Source: Betaproteobacteria bacterium (lineage in GTDB: Bacteria; Pseudomonadota; Gammaproteobacteria; Burkholderiales; Usitatibacteraceae). From it: 64,000 bases of DNA. This document shows, piece by piece, positions 16,962 to 25,462 of this stretch. The stretch covers positions 1 through 64,000 of the forward strand of contig JAEUMY010000007.1 of NCBI GenBank assembly GCA_016791265.1, in the 5' to 3' direction. Below the pieces are notes generated by a model. It had not been told where the DNA came from. It was given only the letters and a program-made list of their open reading frames with translations, and searched no databases. The position numbers and the translations under genes were made by a program. Position 1 is the first letter of the stretch. Each line of letters starts with the position of its first letter.

Positions 16962-18884
16962 ATGCGGGCCTCGCCTTTCAATCTGCTGCTGATTGCCTTG
17001 CTGCTGACGGCTCGCGTGGCCGCAGCGGCGGCGACCGCGCCGGACGCTCATACACGGGTGCCCATCAGCGGGATCACAGTGTTGCCCGACCCCAAAGGCA
17101 CGCTTACGCGCGATGCGGTCGAGGCCGCCACGTTCAGCGCACCGGCTGATCCTGCCAGCCCCGCCACCGCAGAGGTCTATTGGTTGAGGATTCCCGTGGC
17201 CAATGGTGAGCCGCGAGCCCGGGAACTGATGATCGAGCTGCCGGCCTGGGACGACGTGACACTCTGGCAGCGCACCAGCGACGGCTGGGTTTCCTCACGC
17301 GCGGGAACGCTCGTGCCGTTTGCCGAGCGCAGCTTGCAGCTGACCCTGATCTGGCACAGGGATCGGTTATTGCTGCCGGTGCGATTGGGGGCGGGCGAAG
17401 AAACAGTTCTGCTCGTCCGTGCGACCTCGGCCTTCCGCCACGTCGAGAACCTGCCGTTCACCGCGGGCCCGCGCGACGCGGAAGCATTGCGTGCCGCCGA
17501 ACAGCGTCAGCGTTTCTTCCAGGCGCTGTTTCAGGGATTTGTGCTGGCACTGTTGCTCTACAACCTCGTGTTGATGTTCGCCATGCGCGATGTGAGTTAT
17601 CTGTACTACGTGCTCGGCATCGGCGGCTTTGGTCTCATCTGGGCAGGTAACGCACAGTTCACGACGGCTTATCTCTGGCCGACGCATCCCGAATGGGATT
17701 TCGAATACTTCAAATGGGCAGCGACCGCGGCAACCATCGGTACGCTGCACTTCGCGCGCCGTTACCTGGACACACGTCGCTATCTGCCGAGAGTGGACAA
17801 GCTGGTGGCGGCCATTCCATTGATCGCGATCGCAGTGCTGGCGCTATCGCCGTGGCTGCCCTGGCGGACAACCGATCGCCTGATGAATGATCTCGCGATC
17901 CCGGTGTATCTGGTGGCGCTGGCGCTGGCCATCTGGTCCGTGGTGGCCCGGCATCCGCTGCGCGTCTACTTCTTTGCTGCGCACGCATCCCTTGCAGCGG
18001 GCAACCTGCTCTGGATCCTGCACACCCACTACTGGGAAACCTGGGGCTGGCCGCGACCCTCGGATTTGCCTTGGGGTTTCGGCCAGATCGGCATGGCGCT
18101 GGAAGGCATCCTGTTGTCACTGGGGCTCGCCGACCGCATCAAGCGGCTGGACCAGGAGAAACGCGCCCTCATCGAGGGCCAGCGTGCAGAGCTCGAAACC
18201 CGCGTGCGCGAGCGCACCGAGGAACTGTCGGCCGAGCGTGAGCGCTCCGAGGCGTTGCTCACCAACATCCTGCCCGCCAGCGTGGCCGAGGAGCTGAAGC
18301 GCGATGGCAAAGCCCAGGCGCGGCGGCACGAGGAGGTGACGGTGCTGTTCACCGATTTCGCCGGCTTCACCCAGACCATGGCGAGCGTCCCGCCGCAGCG
18401 ATTGGTGCAGGATCTGGACGAGATCTTCAGCGCGTTCGACGACATCGTGACCCGGCACGGCCTGGAAAAGATCAAGACCATCGGCGATGCCTACATGGCG
18501 GCAGCCGGATTACCCGACGCCGTGCCCGATCATGCGGCGCGGGCGGTGCGGGCGGCCCGGGAGATGCAGTCGTGGATGGCGGCGCGCAATGAGTCCGCAT
18601 CCATCAAGTGGCGCCTGCGCATCGGCCTGCACAGCGGCCATGTGGTGGCCGGCGTGGTGGGCAAGCGCAAGTACGCCTATGACGTGTGGGGCGACACCGT
18701 GAATATCGCCAGCCGGATGGAGAGCGCCGGCGAGCCGGGCAAGGTGAACGTATCCGCCTATACCTGGGATCTGGTGCGCAGCGAGTTTGCCGGCACCTAT
18801 CGCGGCCAGCAGGCTGCCAAGGGCAAGGGCGAGATGGACATGTATTTCATCGACGGGCCGCTGGCCGGCAAGGCGGCCATGTAA
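16962..18884 (+). CDS. Membrane adenylate cyclase with 7TMR-DISM sensor
   Basis: 640 residues. A signal peptide and periplasmic 7TMR-DISM-type domain (about 1-165) precede a seven-helix membrane region (about 180-390; FFQALFQGFVLALLLYNLVL marks its start). A coiled coil follows (EKRALIEGQRAELETRVRER), then a class III cyclase catalytic domain (about 440-630). Catalytic residues are complete: metal Asp465 (FTDFAGF) and Asp509 (KTIGDAYM), adenine-selecting Lys505 and Asp574 (YDVWGD), and transition-state Asn581 and Arg585 (VNIASRM). The Lys/Asp pair predicts ATP, not GTP, as substrate. It probably makes cAMP in response to a periplasmic signal. A protein with cNMP-binding domains is encoded at 31142. 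Confidence 0.93.
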   Translation: MRASPFNLLLIALLLTARVAAAAATAPDAHTRVPISGITVLPDPKGTLTRDAVEAATFSAPADPASPATAEVYWLRIPVANGEPRARELMIELPAWDDVTLWQRTSDGWVSSRAGTLVPFAERSLQLTLIWHRDRLLLPVRLGAGEETVLLVRATSAFRHVENLPFTAGPRDAEALRAAEQRQRFFQALFQGFVLALLLYNLVLMFAMRDVSYLYYVLGIGGFGLIWAGNAQFTTAYLWPTHPEWDFEYFKWAATAATIGTLHFARRYLDTRRYLPRVDKLVAAIPLIAIAVLALSPWLPWRTTDRLMNDLAIPVYLVALALAIWSVVARHPLRVYFFAAHASLAAGNLLWILHTHYWETWGWPRPSDLPWGFGQIGMALEGILLSLGLADRIKRLDQEKRALIEGQRAELETRVRERTEELSAERERSEALLTNILPASVAEELKRDGKAQARRHEEVTVLFTDFAGFTQTMASVPPQRLVQDLDEIFSAFDDIVTRHGLEKIKTIGDAYMAAAGLPDAVPDHAARAVRAAREMQSWMAARNESASIKWRLRIGLHSGHVVAGVVGKRKYAYDVWGDTVNIASRMESAGEPGKVNVSAYTWDLVRSEFAGTYRGQQAAKGKGEMDMYFIDGPLAGKAAM

Positions 18885-18890
18885 TGTCTA

Positions 18891-18904
18891 TTTGACATGT
18901 CAAA
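18891..18904. promoter_or_regulatory. Palindrome TTTGACATGTCAAA, candidate operator
   Basis: Perfect 14-bp palindrome just after the cyclase stop, in a 69-bp AT-rich gap. It lies 15 bp before a second inverted repeat and upstream of the operon that contains an XRE regulator. It also contains TTGACA, usable as a -35 box. Confidence 0.5.
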
Positions 18905-18918
18905 AAGTCGTATGTAGC

Positions 18919-18952
18919 ATTCAAAATGTAAAACATACATTACATTTTGAAT
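18919..18952. promoter_or_regulatory. 13-bp inverted repeat, candidate XRE operator
   Basis: Arms ATTCAAAATGTAA and TTACATTTTGAAT are perfect and separated by 8 bp, so the half-site centres are two helical turns apart. The right arm ends one base before the ATG at 18954, leaving no visible Shine-Dalgarno, so a bound repressor would block transcription or initiation directly. The XRE protein encoded at 19589 is the obvious candidate ligand. Confidence 0.6.
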
Positions 18953-18953
18953 C

Positions 18954-19568
18954 ATGCTCAAAGTCTATTCAGTGCTGGGCGCTTGCTTGGCCATTGGTGC
19001 CCTGCTGGCGTCGTGGGGCAGCGGATTGCCACTCAGGCCCGGCGTGGTCGCAGCGGTCCTGCTCGTCGGGGGTGCGCTCTGGATGAAGCGGCATTGGGCC
19101 CGGCGCCGATTGGTGGCCGGTGACGACCCGTCCGCGGCGGAGCGGAACCTGTGGATCTATCTCGCCGGCACGGCCCTGATCGTGGGCTACGTGCTGGTGG
19201 TGCTGATGACGCCGGGCTCGGAAGTGCATCGCGAGACGGGCGGTACGGGCGGCTATGACTCCTGGCTGATGCTGGGCGGCGGCGCCATCGCCTGGTTCCT
19301 GTTGTATGAACGTGGTGCGCCGCGCGATGAGCGCGACCAGGCCAACGCGGCCTACGGTGATCGTGTGGGCTATTGGGCGCTGGTGTGGCTGCTGATCGTC
19401 TTTCTGCTCGCGCTCGGTTTCGCACCACGCGATCTCATGCAGCGTTTCACCCATTGGCTCATCGCCAATTCTCTGCTCTGTCTCATCATGCTGGCATGTC
19501 TGGTGCAGTACGTGGCGCAGCTCGCGCGTTATGCGCGCGAGCGCAGGCTGGACGCGGCACATGAGTGA
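18954..19568 (+). CDS. Multi-pass membrane protein, first gene of XRE operon
   Basis: 204 residues with about six hydrophobic segments (VLGACLAIGALLASWGSGLP, GVVAAVLLVGGALWM, LWIYLAGTALIVGYVLVVLM, SWLMLGGGAIAWFLLYE, VGYWALVWLLIVFLLALGF, ANSLLCLIMLACLVQYVAQL). Such proteins next to a short XRE regulator are common in bacteria and often of unknown function. No enzymatic motif is visible. Translation starts one base after the palindromic operator with no ribosome site, so the mRNA may be leaderless. The stop (19566-19568) lies within the triplicated start repeat of the XRE gene. Confidence 0.75.
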   Translation: MLKVYSVLGACLAIGALLASWGSGLPLRPGVVAAVLLVGGALWMKRHWARRRLVAGDDPSAAERNLWIYLAGTALIVGYVLVVLMTPGSEVHRETGGTGGYDSWLMLGGGAIAWFLLYERGAPRDERDQANAAYGDRVGYWALVWLLIVFLLALGFAPRDLMQRFTHWLIANSLLCLIMLACLVQYVAQLARYARERRLDAAHE

Positions 19569-19602
19569 CCTCGCATGAGTGACCCCGCATGAGTGATCCT
19601 TC
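19561..19602 (+). repeat. 14-bp tandem repeat carrying three start codons
   Basis: ATGAGTGACCTCGC, ATGAGTGACCCCGC and ATGAGTGATCCTTC follow head to tail. The first two ATGs open five-codon frames (M-S-D-L-A and M-S-D-P-A) whose TGA overlaps the next ATG as ATGA. The third ATG is the XRE start. The layout suggests stop-restart translation into the regulator. Confidence 0.85.
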
Positions 19603-19855
19603 GCGCGGTGAGCCCGGAAAAATCGGCAACCGCATCCGCAAACTGCGTTTCGAACACGGCGAGATGACGCAGGAGGCGCTGGCGCAGGCGGTCGGCATCA
19701 CGCGCCAGACCGTCATCGCACTGGAGGCGGAGCGTTATGCCCCGTCGCTCGATCTCGCCATGAAGCTGGCCGAACTCTTCGGCGTGGGCGTGGAGGAGGT
19801 GTTCTTCCGCCGCGGCCCCGACGGCACGCCCCTCACCAAAATCTCCCGGGAGTGA
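19589..19855 (+). CDS. XRE-family helix-turn-helix regulator
   Basis: 88 residues, essentially one Cro/CI-type DNA-binding domain: IGNRIRKLRFEHGEMTQEALAQAVGITRQTVIALEAERYAPSLDLA, with the recognition helix near RQTVIAL. This small type (YozG-like) is normally paired with a membrane protein, as here. It begins at the third copy of a 14-bp repeat with no convincing Shine-Dalgarno, so it is probably translated by coupling to the upstream gene. It is followed after 4 bp by a hydrolase gene. Predicted to bind the inverted repeats at 18891-18952 and repress its own operon. Confidence 0.92.
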   Translation: MSDPSRGEPGKIGNRIRKLRFEHGEMTQEALAQAVGITRQTVIALEAERYAPSLDLAMKLAELFGVGVEEVFFRRGPDGTPLTKISRE

Positions 19856-19859
19856 ATCC

Positions 19860-20780
19860 ATGAAGTTCCTGAAACGGGCGGCGCTCGCCCTGATGGCCCT
19901 TGTCGTCCTCGCCGTTCTGCTGCTGGCTGGTTACACCGCGTGGGTCGTCCGCAGTGTCGATCCGAATGTCATGCCCGCCAACCACGGCAAGGTGTCGGCA
20001 AAATTCTTTCCCGGACCGGCCGCAGCGCAGCCCAAGCCGCTCATCGTTGCATTCGGCGGCGCGGAAGGCCGCAACCTCTGGGCCAGCAAGCGCTGGGAAG
20101 CGGAGCGGCAGAAATTTCTCGACGAGGGTTACGCCTTCCTCGCCATCGGCTACTTCGGCTTGCCGGACACGCCGGAGAAGCTGGACCGGATCGCGCTCGA
20201 AGGTGTCCATGCGGCCATCGCCGAGGCGGCAAAGCGACCGGAGGTCGATGGACGCTGCGTCGCGGTCATGGGCGGTTCCAAAGGGGGTGAGCTTGCGCTG
20301 TTGCTCGCGAGCCGCTATCCGGACATTGATGCGGTCGCCGCCATCGTGCCGGGCAATGCAGTTTTTGTTGCGCTGACCGATGCGATGACGACATCGTCCT
20401 TCAGCCACAACGGTCAGGCGCTGCCGTTCGTGCCGCTGCCGTGGCGCGCAACTCTGCCGCTCATCACCGGCGACAAGCGCAAGGTGTTCGACCTCATGAT
20501 GGCTGACACCGCTGCCGTGGAGCGCGCGCTCATTCCGGTGGAGAAGATCAACGGCCCCGTGTTCTTCCTGTCCGCGACCCATGACGAGTTGTGGGATTCA
20601 AGAGGCATGTCGGACGCGATGATGGTGCGGCTGAAGGCGAAGAACTTTCCGCACACGAGCGCGCATGTCGCCATTGAAGGCAATCACACCGAGCCCACCA
20701 AGAATCTCCGCGAGGTTCGCAAGTTTCTTGCGGAGAACTTCAAGGCGAGGGCAGCATCGGGCTGCGGCGCCGGTTCATGA
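19860..20780 (+). CDS. Membrane-anchored alpha/beta hydrolase (acyl-CoA thioester hydrolase/BAAT-like)
   Basis: 306 residues with an N-terminal signal anchor (ALALMALVVLAVLLLAGYTAW), then an alpha/beta hydrolase core. The nucleophile elbow is GGSKGG (Ser in the position G-x-S-x-G), the acid is probably the Asp of SATHDELWDS, and the His is in IEGNHTEP. This resembles the C-terminal domain of acyl-CoA:amino-acid N-acyltransferases and thioesterases. The membrane anchor suggests that the catalytic part is outside the cytoplasm, where CoA esters are unlikely, so the true substrate is open. Third gene of the XRE operon; spacing 4 bp implies co-translation. Confidence 0.8.
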   Translation: MKFLKRAALALMALVVLAVLLLAGYTAWVVRSVDPNVMPANHGKVSAKFFPGPAAAQPKPLIVAFGGAEGRNLWASKRWEAERQKFLDEGYAFLAIGYFGLPDTPEKLDRIALEGVHAAIAEAAKRPEVDGRCVAVMGGSKGGELALLLASRYPDIDAVAAIVPGNAVFVALTDAMTTSSFSHNGQALPFVPLPWRATLPLITGDKRKVFDLMMADTAAVERALIPVEKINGPVFFLSATHDELWDSRGMSDAMMVRLKAKNFPHTSAHVAIEGNHTEPTKNLREVRKFLAENFKARAASGCGAGS

Positions 20781-20788
20781 GCGGCAGT

Positions 20789-20800
20789 GCGAATATTCGT
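20789..20800. repeat. Near-palindrome GCGAATATTCGT (one mismatch)
   Basis: One-base variant of the iterated palindrome in the 43-bp gap between the hydrolase and AAA ATPase genes. Confidence 0.7.
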
Positions 20801-20823
20801 GCTTGCGGTGGCATCATGTTCCG

Positions 20824-21999
20824 ATGCTGCACGCGCTCTCCATCGCCAACTATCGCTCGCTCCTCAACCTCACCGTCGAGGTCGGCCGGCTGAACCTCAT
20901 CGTCGGTGCCAACGGCAGCGGCAAGTCCAACTTCTACCGCGCCCTGCGCCTTCTCGCCGAAACCGCGCAGGGCGGCGTGGTCAACGCGCTGGCGCGCGAA
21001 GGCGGGCTGGAGTCCACGTTCTGGGCCGGGCCGGAAGGCTTGCAGGGTTTTCCGCGCCGCATGAAGCGCGGCGACACACCCATCCAGGGCACGCGCTCGA
21101 AAGAACCCAAGTATCTTCGGCTGGGCTTCACCGACGACGACTTCGGCTATGCCATCACGCTGGGACTTCCCATTCCCTCGCTCTCCGCTTTCACACTGGA
21201 CCCGGAGATCAAGCATGAGGTCATCTGGGCCGGGCCTGTTTATCGCCCTGCGAGCGTTCTCGTGGAGCGGCAAGGTCCCGTCATCAAGGTGCGTGACGAA
21301 CGAGAGTGGCGGGTGCTGGCGCCGCGCGTGGGTCCGTTCGACACGCTGTTCAATGTCGTGGCCGATCCCGAGGCCACACCAGAAGTGTTCAGTGTGCGCG
21401 AAGCGATCCGCGCGTGGCGCTTCTACGATCATTTTCGCACCGACCGCGACGCGCCCGCGCGCCAACCGCAGCTGGGCACGCGCACACCGGTGCTGCATCA
21501 CGATGGCCGCGATCTCGCCGCCGCACTGCAAACCATTCGCGAGATCGGCGACGCGGCGCTCCTGGATCGCGCCATTGCCGATGCCTTCCCCGGTGCGTCC
21601 ATCGAGATTGACCGTCAGGCAGACGGCCGTTTCAGCGTGCAGTTTCATCAGGAAGGCTTGCTGCGCCCGCTGTCGGGCGCCGAGCTTTCGGATGGCACGC
21701 TGCGTTATCTGCTCTGGGTGGCGGCGCTTTTGTCCCCGCGCCCGCCGCGACTCATGGTGCTGAACGAACCCGAGACCAGTCTGCATCCCGACCTGCTGCC
21801 CGCGCTGGCCCGGCTCATCGTGCAGGCGTCCGGCGTGACGCAGGTGTGGGTGGTGTCGCACGCACCGGGTCTCATCCGTGCGCTGGAAGCGAATCGCGAA
21901 TGCCACACGTTGAAGCTGGAGAAAGAACTGGGCGAGACGCGGCTTGAAGGCGTTGGCCGCCTGGAAGGCCCGTCATGGCATTGGGCGTCAGTCACCTGA
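20824..21999 (+). CDS. AAA-family (RecF/SMC-like) ATPase
   Basis: 391 residues from ATG 20824 (MLHALSIANYRSLLNLTVEV); the open frame upstream is unrelated. The start is typical of ABC/RecF-type ATPases: Walker A GANGSGKSN at about residues 29-37, ABC signature-like LSDGTLRYL, Walker B LMVLNEPETSLHPDLL and a switch histidine in VVSHAP. The Walker B aspartate is replaced by Asn (LNEPE), while the catalytic Glu is kept. No TOPRIM domain follows, so it is not a full OLD nuclease. Proteins of this type occur singly or in defence systems; no partner nuclease is visible here, so no defence role is claimed. Confidence 0.88.
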   Translation: MLHALSIANYRSLLNLTVEVGRLNLIVGANGSGKSNFYRALRLLAETAQGGVVNALAREGGLESTFWAGPEGLQGFPRRMKRGDTPIQGTRSKEPKYLRLGFTDDDFGYAITLGLPIPSLSAFTLDPEIKHEVIWAGPVYRPASVLVERQGPVIKVRDEREWRVLAPRVGPFDTLFNVVADPEATPEVFSVREAIRAWRFYDHFRTDRDAPARQPQLGTRTPVLHHDGRDLAAALQTIREIGDAALLDRAIADAFPGASIEIDRQADGRFSVQFHQEGLLRPLSGAELSDGTLRYLLWVAALLSPRPPRLMVLNEPETSLHPDLLPALARLIVQASGVTQVWVVSHAPGLIRALEANRECHTLKLEKELGETRLEGVGRLEGPSWHWASVT

Positions 22000-22006
22000 A
22001 GGCGCT

Positions 22007-22018
22007 GCGAATATTCGC
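22007..22018. repeat. GCGAATATTCGC palindrome, copy 11 (between convergent genes)
   Basis: Exact copy filling the 26-bp gap between the stop codons of the AAA ATPase (21999) and the reverse-strand gene (22026). Confidence 0.97.
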
Positions 22019-22025
22019 CGTGCGC

Positions 22026-22820
22026 TCAGCACCCTTGCGAATGCAATGAAGCCGTGGGCGGATTCCGTCCCGGCTTGGCGACGGACGACAGCAGCAGATA
22101 CTCATGGCCGCTGTTGCTGCCGCCGACATTGATGAGGAAGTCCGGCTTGCCGTCACCATCCAGATCGGCGATGGCCTGGATGCGTGAATCCCAGCCAAAG
22201 CCCTCGAGGCTGTATTCGTAATGCTGGCTGTCATATTCGATGAAATAGTGCGCGCCGTCGCCGTAGGGTTCGCCGTTCTTGCCGCGCAGGCCGTTCTGCA
22301 CGCGGAACGCGAACGGTTTGTCGCCCAGCTTCAGCTCGTAGCGATGATCGAGGATCGGTGACAGCTGCGGCGTGCCGTTCCTGAAGACGTAGCTCATTGC
22401 GGCGCCTTGGCGGAATTTCGCGCCGGGTACGCGCAGAAACATCGTCTCCGGATCGACGATGGGGTCGGATCTGGGCTGCGTGTCAGCCGCAGTCTCAGCC
22501 GCGCGCGTGATGCGCTCGAGGAACGCCGGGCGTGTCGAAGGTGGCGCAACCACGGCGTCCAGCTGGATGCTCGCACCCTTCTGGCGCAACCGGATCCAGC
22601 CATCCGCGGGCCAGATGCGCGCCGGCTTGCCTTCCAGGGACGCCGGAACGACGAATGAGCCTACATCGCCGTTCCACGTGCCCTCGCGCAGCATGAGTCC
22701 CGGTTCGGGCACCGTTTGTGCGAGCGACGGCAGGGCCGCTGCGCACAGGGCTGACACGAGGGCCGCGGTGCCAAGGCGGCGGAGAAGAAGCGAAGCGAAA
22801 ATGGGCAAGCGAAGGGTCAT
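22026..22820 (-). CDS. Exported protein of unknown function with one FG-GAP/VCBS-like motif
   Basis: 264 residues from ATG 22820, where a signal peptide begins (MTLRLPIFASLLLRRLGTAA ... PSLAQ); the frame continues upstream without protein-like sequence. The mature part is beta-rich. Near the C-terminus, IQAIADLDGDGKPDFLINVG is a calcium-binding-type DxDGDGxxD repeat as seen in FG-GAP and VCBS proteins, present once only. Convergent with the AAA ATPase gene. The family is not recognised; a surface or periplasmic location is inferred. Confidence 0.72.
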   Translation of the reverse strand: MTLRLPIFASLLLRRLGTAALVSALCAAALPSLAQTVPEPGLMLREGTWNGDVGSFVVPASLEGKPARIWPADGWIRLRQKGASIQLDAVVAPPSTRPAFLERITRAAETAADTQPRSDPIVDPETMFLRVPGAKFRQGAAMSYVFRNGTPQLSPILDHRYELKLGDKPFAFRVQNGLRGKNGEPYGDGAHYFIEYDSQHYEYSLEGFGWDSRIQAIADLDGDGKPDFLINVGGSNSGHEYLLLSSVAKPGRNPPTASLHSQGC

Positions 22821-23070
22821 GAGCGCAGGTTTGGGGAGGTCGATCAGTGCAGCATGCGCCGCCATTCTGGCGGAATTCTGACGTCCGGATGGTGCAACGG
22901 TGGGAAGGAGCCGTTGCGAACTGTTGCGTACTGCAGCGCCACATCCGATTGAAAATGTCGTGGCGTCCAAGCGATGCAGTCCGTTTTTTCGCCGACCCGT
23001 TCGTTCAACCTGGCCCCGTCGTAGTCGCGACCGGGGCGGGCTGCTGGGGCGCATCAACCAGGGAGAATCC

Positions 23071-23901
23071 ATGTCTTGTCGCATTGCCGTTCGTGCAACA
23101 CTCGCACTGCTTTTTGCGCTGCTGTTGATCACCCAACCCGCCTCCGCCCAGACAGCTTCGAGCGCTGCGACCCCGGCACCCGCCAAAGTGATGCTGATCG
23201 GTCTCTGGCACTTCGACAATCCCGGCCTGGGTGCGGTGAAATTCAAGTCCGTCGACGTGATGACGCCGACCGAGCAGGCGTACCTGGAGGGACTCGCAAA
23301 GCGCATCGCCGGCTTCAAGCCAACGCGCATCCTGCTGGAGTACCCGGTTGACCGGAATGAGGTCATGAACCAGCGCTACCAGGACTGGCTGGCCGACAAG
23401 TTCGAGCTGCGTGTGAACGAGATCTACCAACTGGGCTTTCGCATCGCGAAGGAGGCCGGGTTGAAGCGGGTCGAAGGCTTTGATGTGCGGGACGTGAAGG
23501 GCGATGACAGCATCTGGTCGCATCTCATGCAGGACCCGGTGCTGTCGAAGGAGTTCGCGGGCATGATCGCCGACATGTCGAAGCGACTGAATCAGATGCA
23601 CCAGACCATGAGCGTGAAAGCGTTGCTGAAGCGCAACAACCATCCTGACGAGGATCGCGAAAACAAGTCGTTCTATCTCTGGCTGAACCCCGTCGGCGCC
23701 GACGCGGCGCCGCACATGGGTTCCAACGCGGCCACCCAGTGGTGGCAGCGCAATTTCCGCATGTATGCCTTGGTGCAGAAGGCGGCCCAGCCGGGCGAGC
23801 GCGTCGTGGTCATCGCGGGTCAGGGCCACACGGCGGTGATGCGCGACTTTCTGCGCGCCGATCTGAAGCGGCTTGAGGAGCATCCGGATACGTACTTCTG
23901 A
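23071..23901 (+). CDS. Exported DUF5694/TraB-like protein
   Basis: 276 residues from ATG 23071 (GGGAGA 6 bp upstream), with a signal peptide (ATLALLFALLLITQPASAQ). The body begins KVMLIGLWHFDNPGL and holds RILLEYP and a terminal VVVIAGQGHTAVMRDFL, with paired His/Glu sites resembling the TraB/GumN-like fold of DUF5694 proteins. The biochemical function of that family is unknown to me. The next gene begins 7 bp after its stop, so the two are probably one transcript. Confidence 0.78.
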   Translation: MSCRIAVRATLALLFALLLITQPASAQTASSAATPAPAKVMLIGLWHFDNPGLGAVKFKSVDVMTPTEQAYLEGLAKRIAGFKPTRILLEYPVDRNEVMNQRYQDWLADKFELRVNEIYQLGFRIAKEAGLKRVEGFDVRDVKGDDSIWSHLMQDPVLSKEFAGMIADMSKRLNQMHQTMSVKALLKRNNHPDEDRENKSFYLWLNPVGADAAPHMGSNAATQWWQRNFRMYALVQKAAQPGERVVVIAGQGHTAVMRDFLRADLKRLEEHPDTYF

Positions 23902-23908
23902 TCCCATC

Positions 23909-25453
23909 ATGATTGCGAATATTCGCAAGCGAGGAATTGCGAGATCGATTCTCGCTGCGCTGCTGGCGGTCGCGCTGCACGGCGGCGCGGCCTGCGCGCA
24001 AGCAGCAGTCAAGCCGGCCACGCCAGAAGGCTGGCGCGCGCTGACCCTGGCCGACCTGGAGGCCGCCGCGCAATTGCTGCGCGATCATTCACCCATTCCT
24101 TTTGACAAGGAGAACCCGCAGACGGCGGCCTGGCTGGAGCAGGGTCTCAAGCAGGCGAAGGCGCGCGTGGCCGACGTGCAAGGCGAATCCGACTGGCTTC
24201 ATGTGCTGTCGATGTACGGGTACGGATTCAGAGATCCGCACGTGAGCATCGCCCCGCTGGGTGAGCCGCCGCCCGCGCAGTGGCCCGGCTTCATCGCGTC
24301 GGCGCAAGGCGCGGATGCCGTGGTGGTGGCGCGGGATGAAAGCGATGCGGACGCGCTGCCCCTGGGCACGTTCATCCGTCGCTGCGACGGGCGCTCGTTG
24401 GCTGCATTGGCCGACGAACGTGTTTTTCCGATCGTGTTTTTCCAGGGGCTGCCCGCCGACCGGCGGCGGGCCATCACCCGGTTGTTCTTTCACCGGCCCA
24501 ATGTGTTGTTGCCTGCCACGTCGGCGTGCATCGTGGCGCCGCCCGGCGGGACGGAGCGGGAGATCAAATTGCGCTGGCGCGATCTGCCCGCCGATCGCGG
24601 CGCATGGATGGAGCGCTACCGGGCCGCTTCGACCGGCCCGCCCACCGACTGGGGGTTGAGCGAGCCGGCGCCGGGTGTGTTCTGGATCGGCGTACCGACC
24701 TTCAGCTCAGGCCCGCAGACCGCGCCGAAGCTGGATGCGCTGGTCAAGGCAGTCGCCGCGCGCGGTGACGACATGCGCCGCGCCCGCGCCATCGTCATCG
24801 ACACGCGCGGCAATGGGGGCGGCAACTCGGCTTGGGCCGACAAATTGGCCGAGGCGATTTTCACGCCCGAGGTGTTGAAGCGGCATGCGCCACCGTCATA
24901 CCGCTCGGCGGTCGACTGGCGCGCGTCGAGGGGCAACGCGGCCTACTGGCGCCAATGGGCCGAGCAAATGAAGACCGAGTTCGGTGAGGACAACCATCGC
25001 CGGGCGCTGAGATACGTCGAGAGGTTCGAGAAGCATGCCGATGATCCGGTCCCGCTCTTCAGGGATGGTGCGGAGCGGGTCGATGCGGGTGGCGGGATGA
25101 CCGCGCGGCGGCCGCACGGCGAGTCGCCCTTTCCGGCGCGCGTTTACTTCCTGTCCAACGGGTCGTGCGGTTCGTCGTGTCTCAACTTCGCGGACCGGGT
25201 GTTGTTCGTGCCCGGCGTGAAGCTGATCGGGCTGGCGACCTCCGGCGACGGCCTGCTCATGGATGTGCGCAATGAAACGCTGCCCTCCGGTCTGGCCCGT
25301 CTGGTCATTCCGCAGAAGGTGGCGCGGGGACGTGGGCGCGGCGCGCTGGAGGTCTATGTGCCGGATGTCGTCCACGACGGACCGTGGGACGACGCTTCGG
25401 TGAGGAAGTGGGTGATGACACTCGTCGGCGACGCACCCGTCAGCACGCGCTGA
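23909..25453 (+). CDS. Exported S41-like peptidase homologue
   Basis: 514 residues. I chose ATG 23909, which gives M-I-A-N-I-R-K-R followed by a signal peptide (ILAALLAVALHGGAACAQA). Codons 3-6 are a copy of the iterated palindrome. There is no Shine-Dalgarno, so translation may be coupled to the gene ending 7 bp upstream. The C-terminal half has S41 features: IVIDTRGNGGGNSAWADKLA and the nucleophile region YFLSNGSCGSSCLNFADR, where two cysteines flank the serine. The usual general-base lysine position is unclear. Similar in design to the S41-like protein at 4968. Probably periplasmic. Confidence 0.75.
   Translation: MIANIRKRGIARSILAALLAVALHGGAACAQAAVKPATPEGWRALTLADLEAAAQLLRDHSPIPFDKENPQTAAWLEQGLKQAKARVADVQGESDWLHVLSMYGYGFRDPHVSIAPLGEPPPAQWPGFIASAQGADAVVVARDESDADALPLGTFIRRCDGRSLAALADERVFPIVFFQGLPADRRRAITRLFFHRPNVLLPATSACIVAPPGGTEREIKLRWRDLPADRGAWMERYRAASTGPPTDWGLSEPAPGVFWIGVPTFSSGPQTAPKLDALVKAVAARGDDMRRARAIVIDTRGNGGGNSAWADKLAEAIFTPEVLKRHAPPSYRSAVDWRASRGNAAYWRQWAEQMKTEFGEDNHRRALRYVERFEKHADDPVPLFRDGAERVDAGGGMTARRPHGESPFPARVYFLSNGSCGSSCLNFADRVLFVPGVKLIGLATSGDGLLMDVRNETLPSGLARLVIPQKVARGRGRGALEVYVPDVVHDGPWDDASVRKWVMTLVGDAPVSTR
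23915..23926. repeat. GCGAATATTCGC palindrome, copy 12 (codons 3-6 of S41-like gene)
   Basis: Exact copy 6 bases after the start codon A, read as A-N-I-R. It sits where the ribosome initiates. Confidence 0.97.
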
Positions 25454-25462
25454 TCCGCCTGG

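Noticed and set aside
20824..21999. AAA ATPase as part of an anti-phage defence system
   Set aside because: No nuclease, TOPRIM domain or other effector gene lies beside it; the neighbours are an XRE operon and an exported protein.
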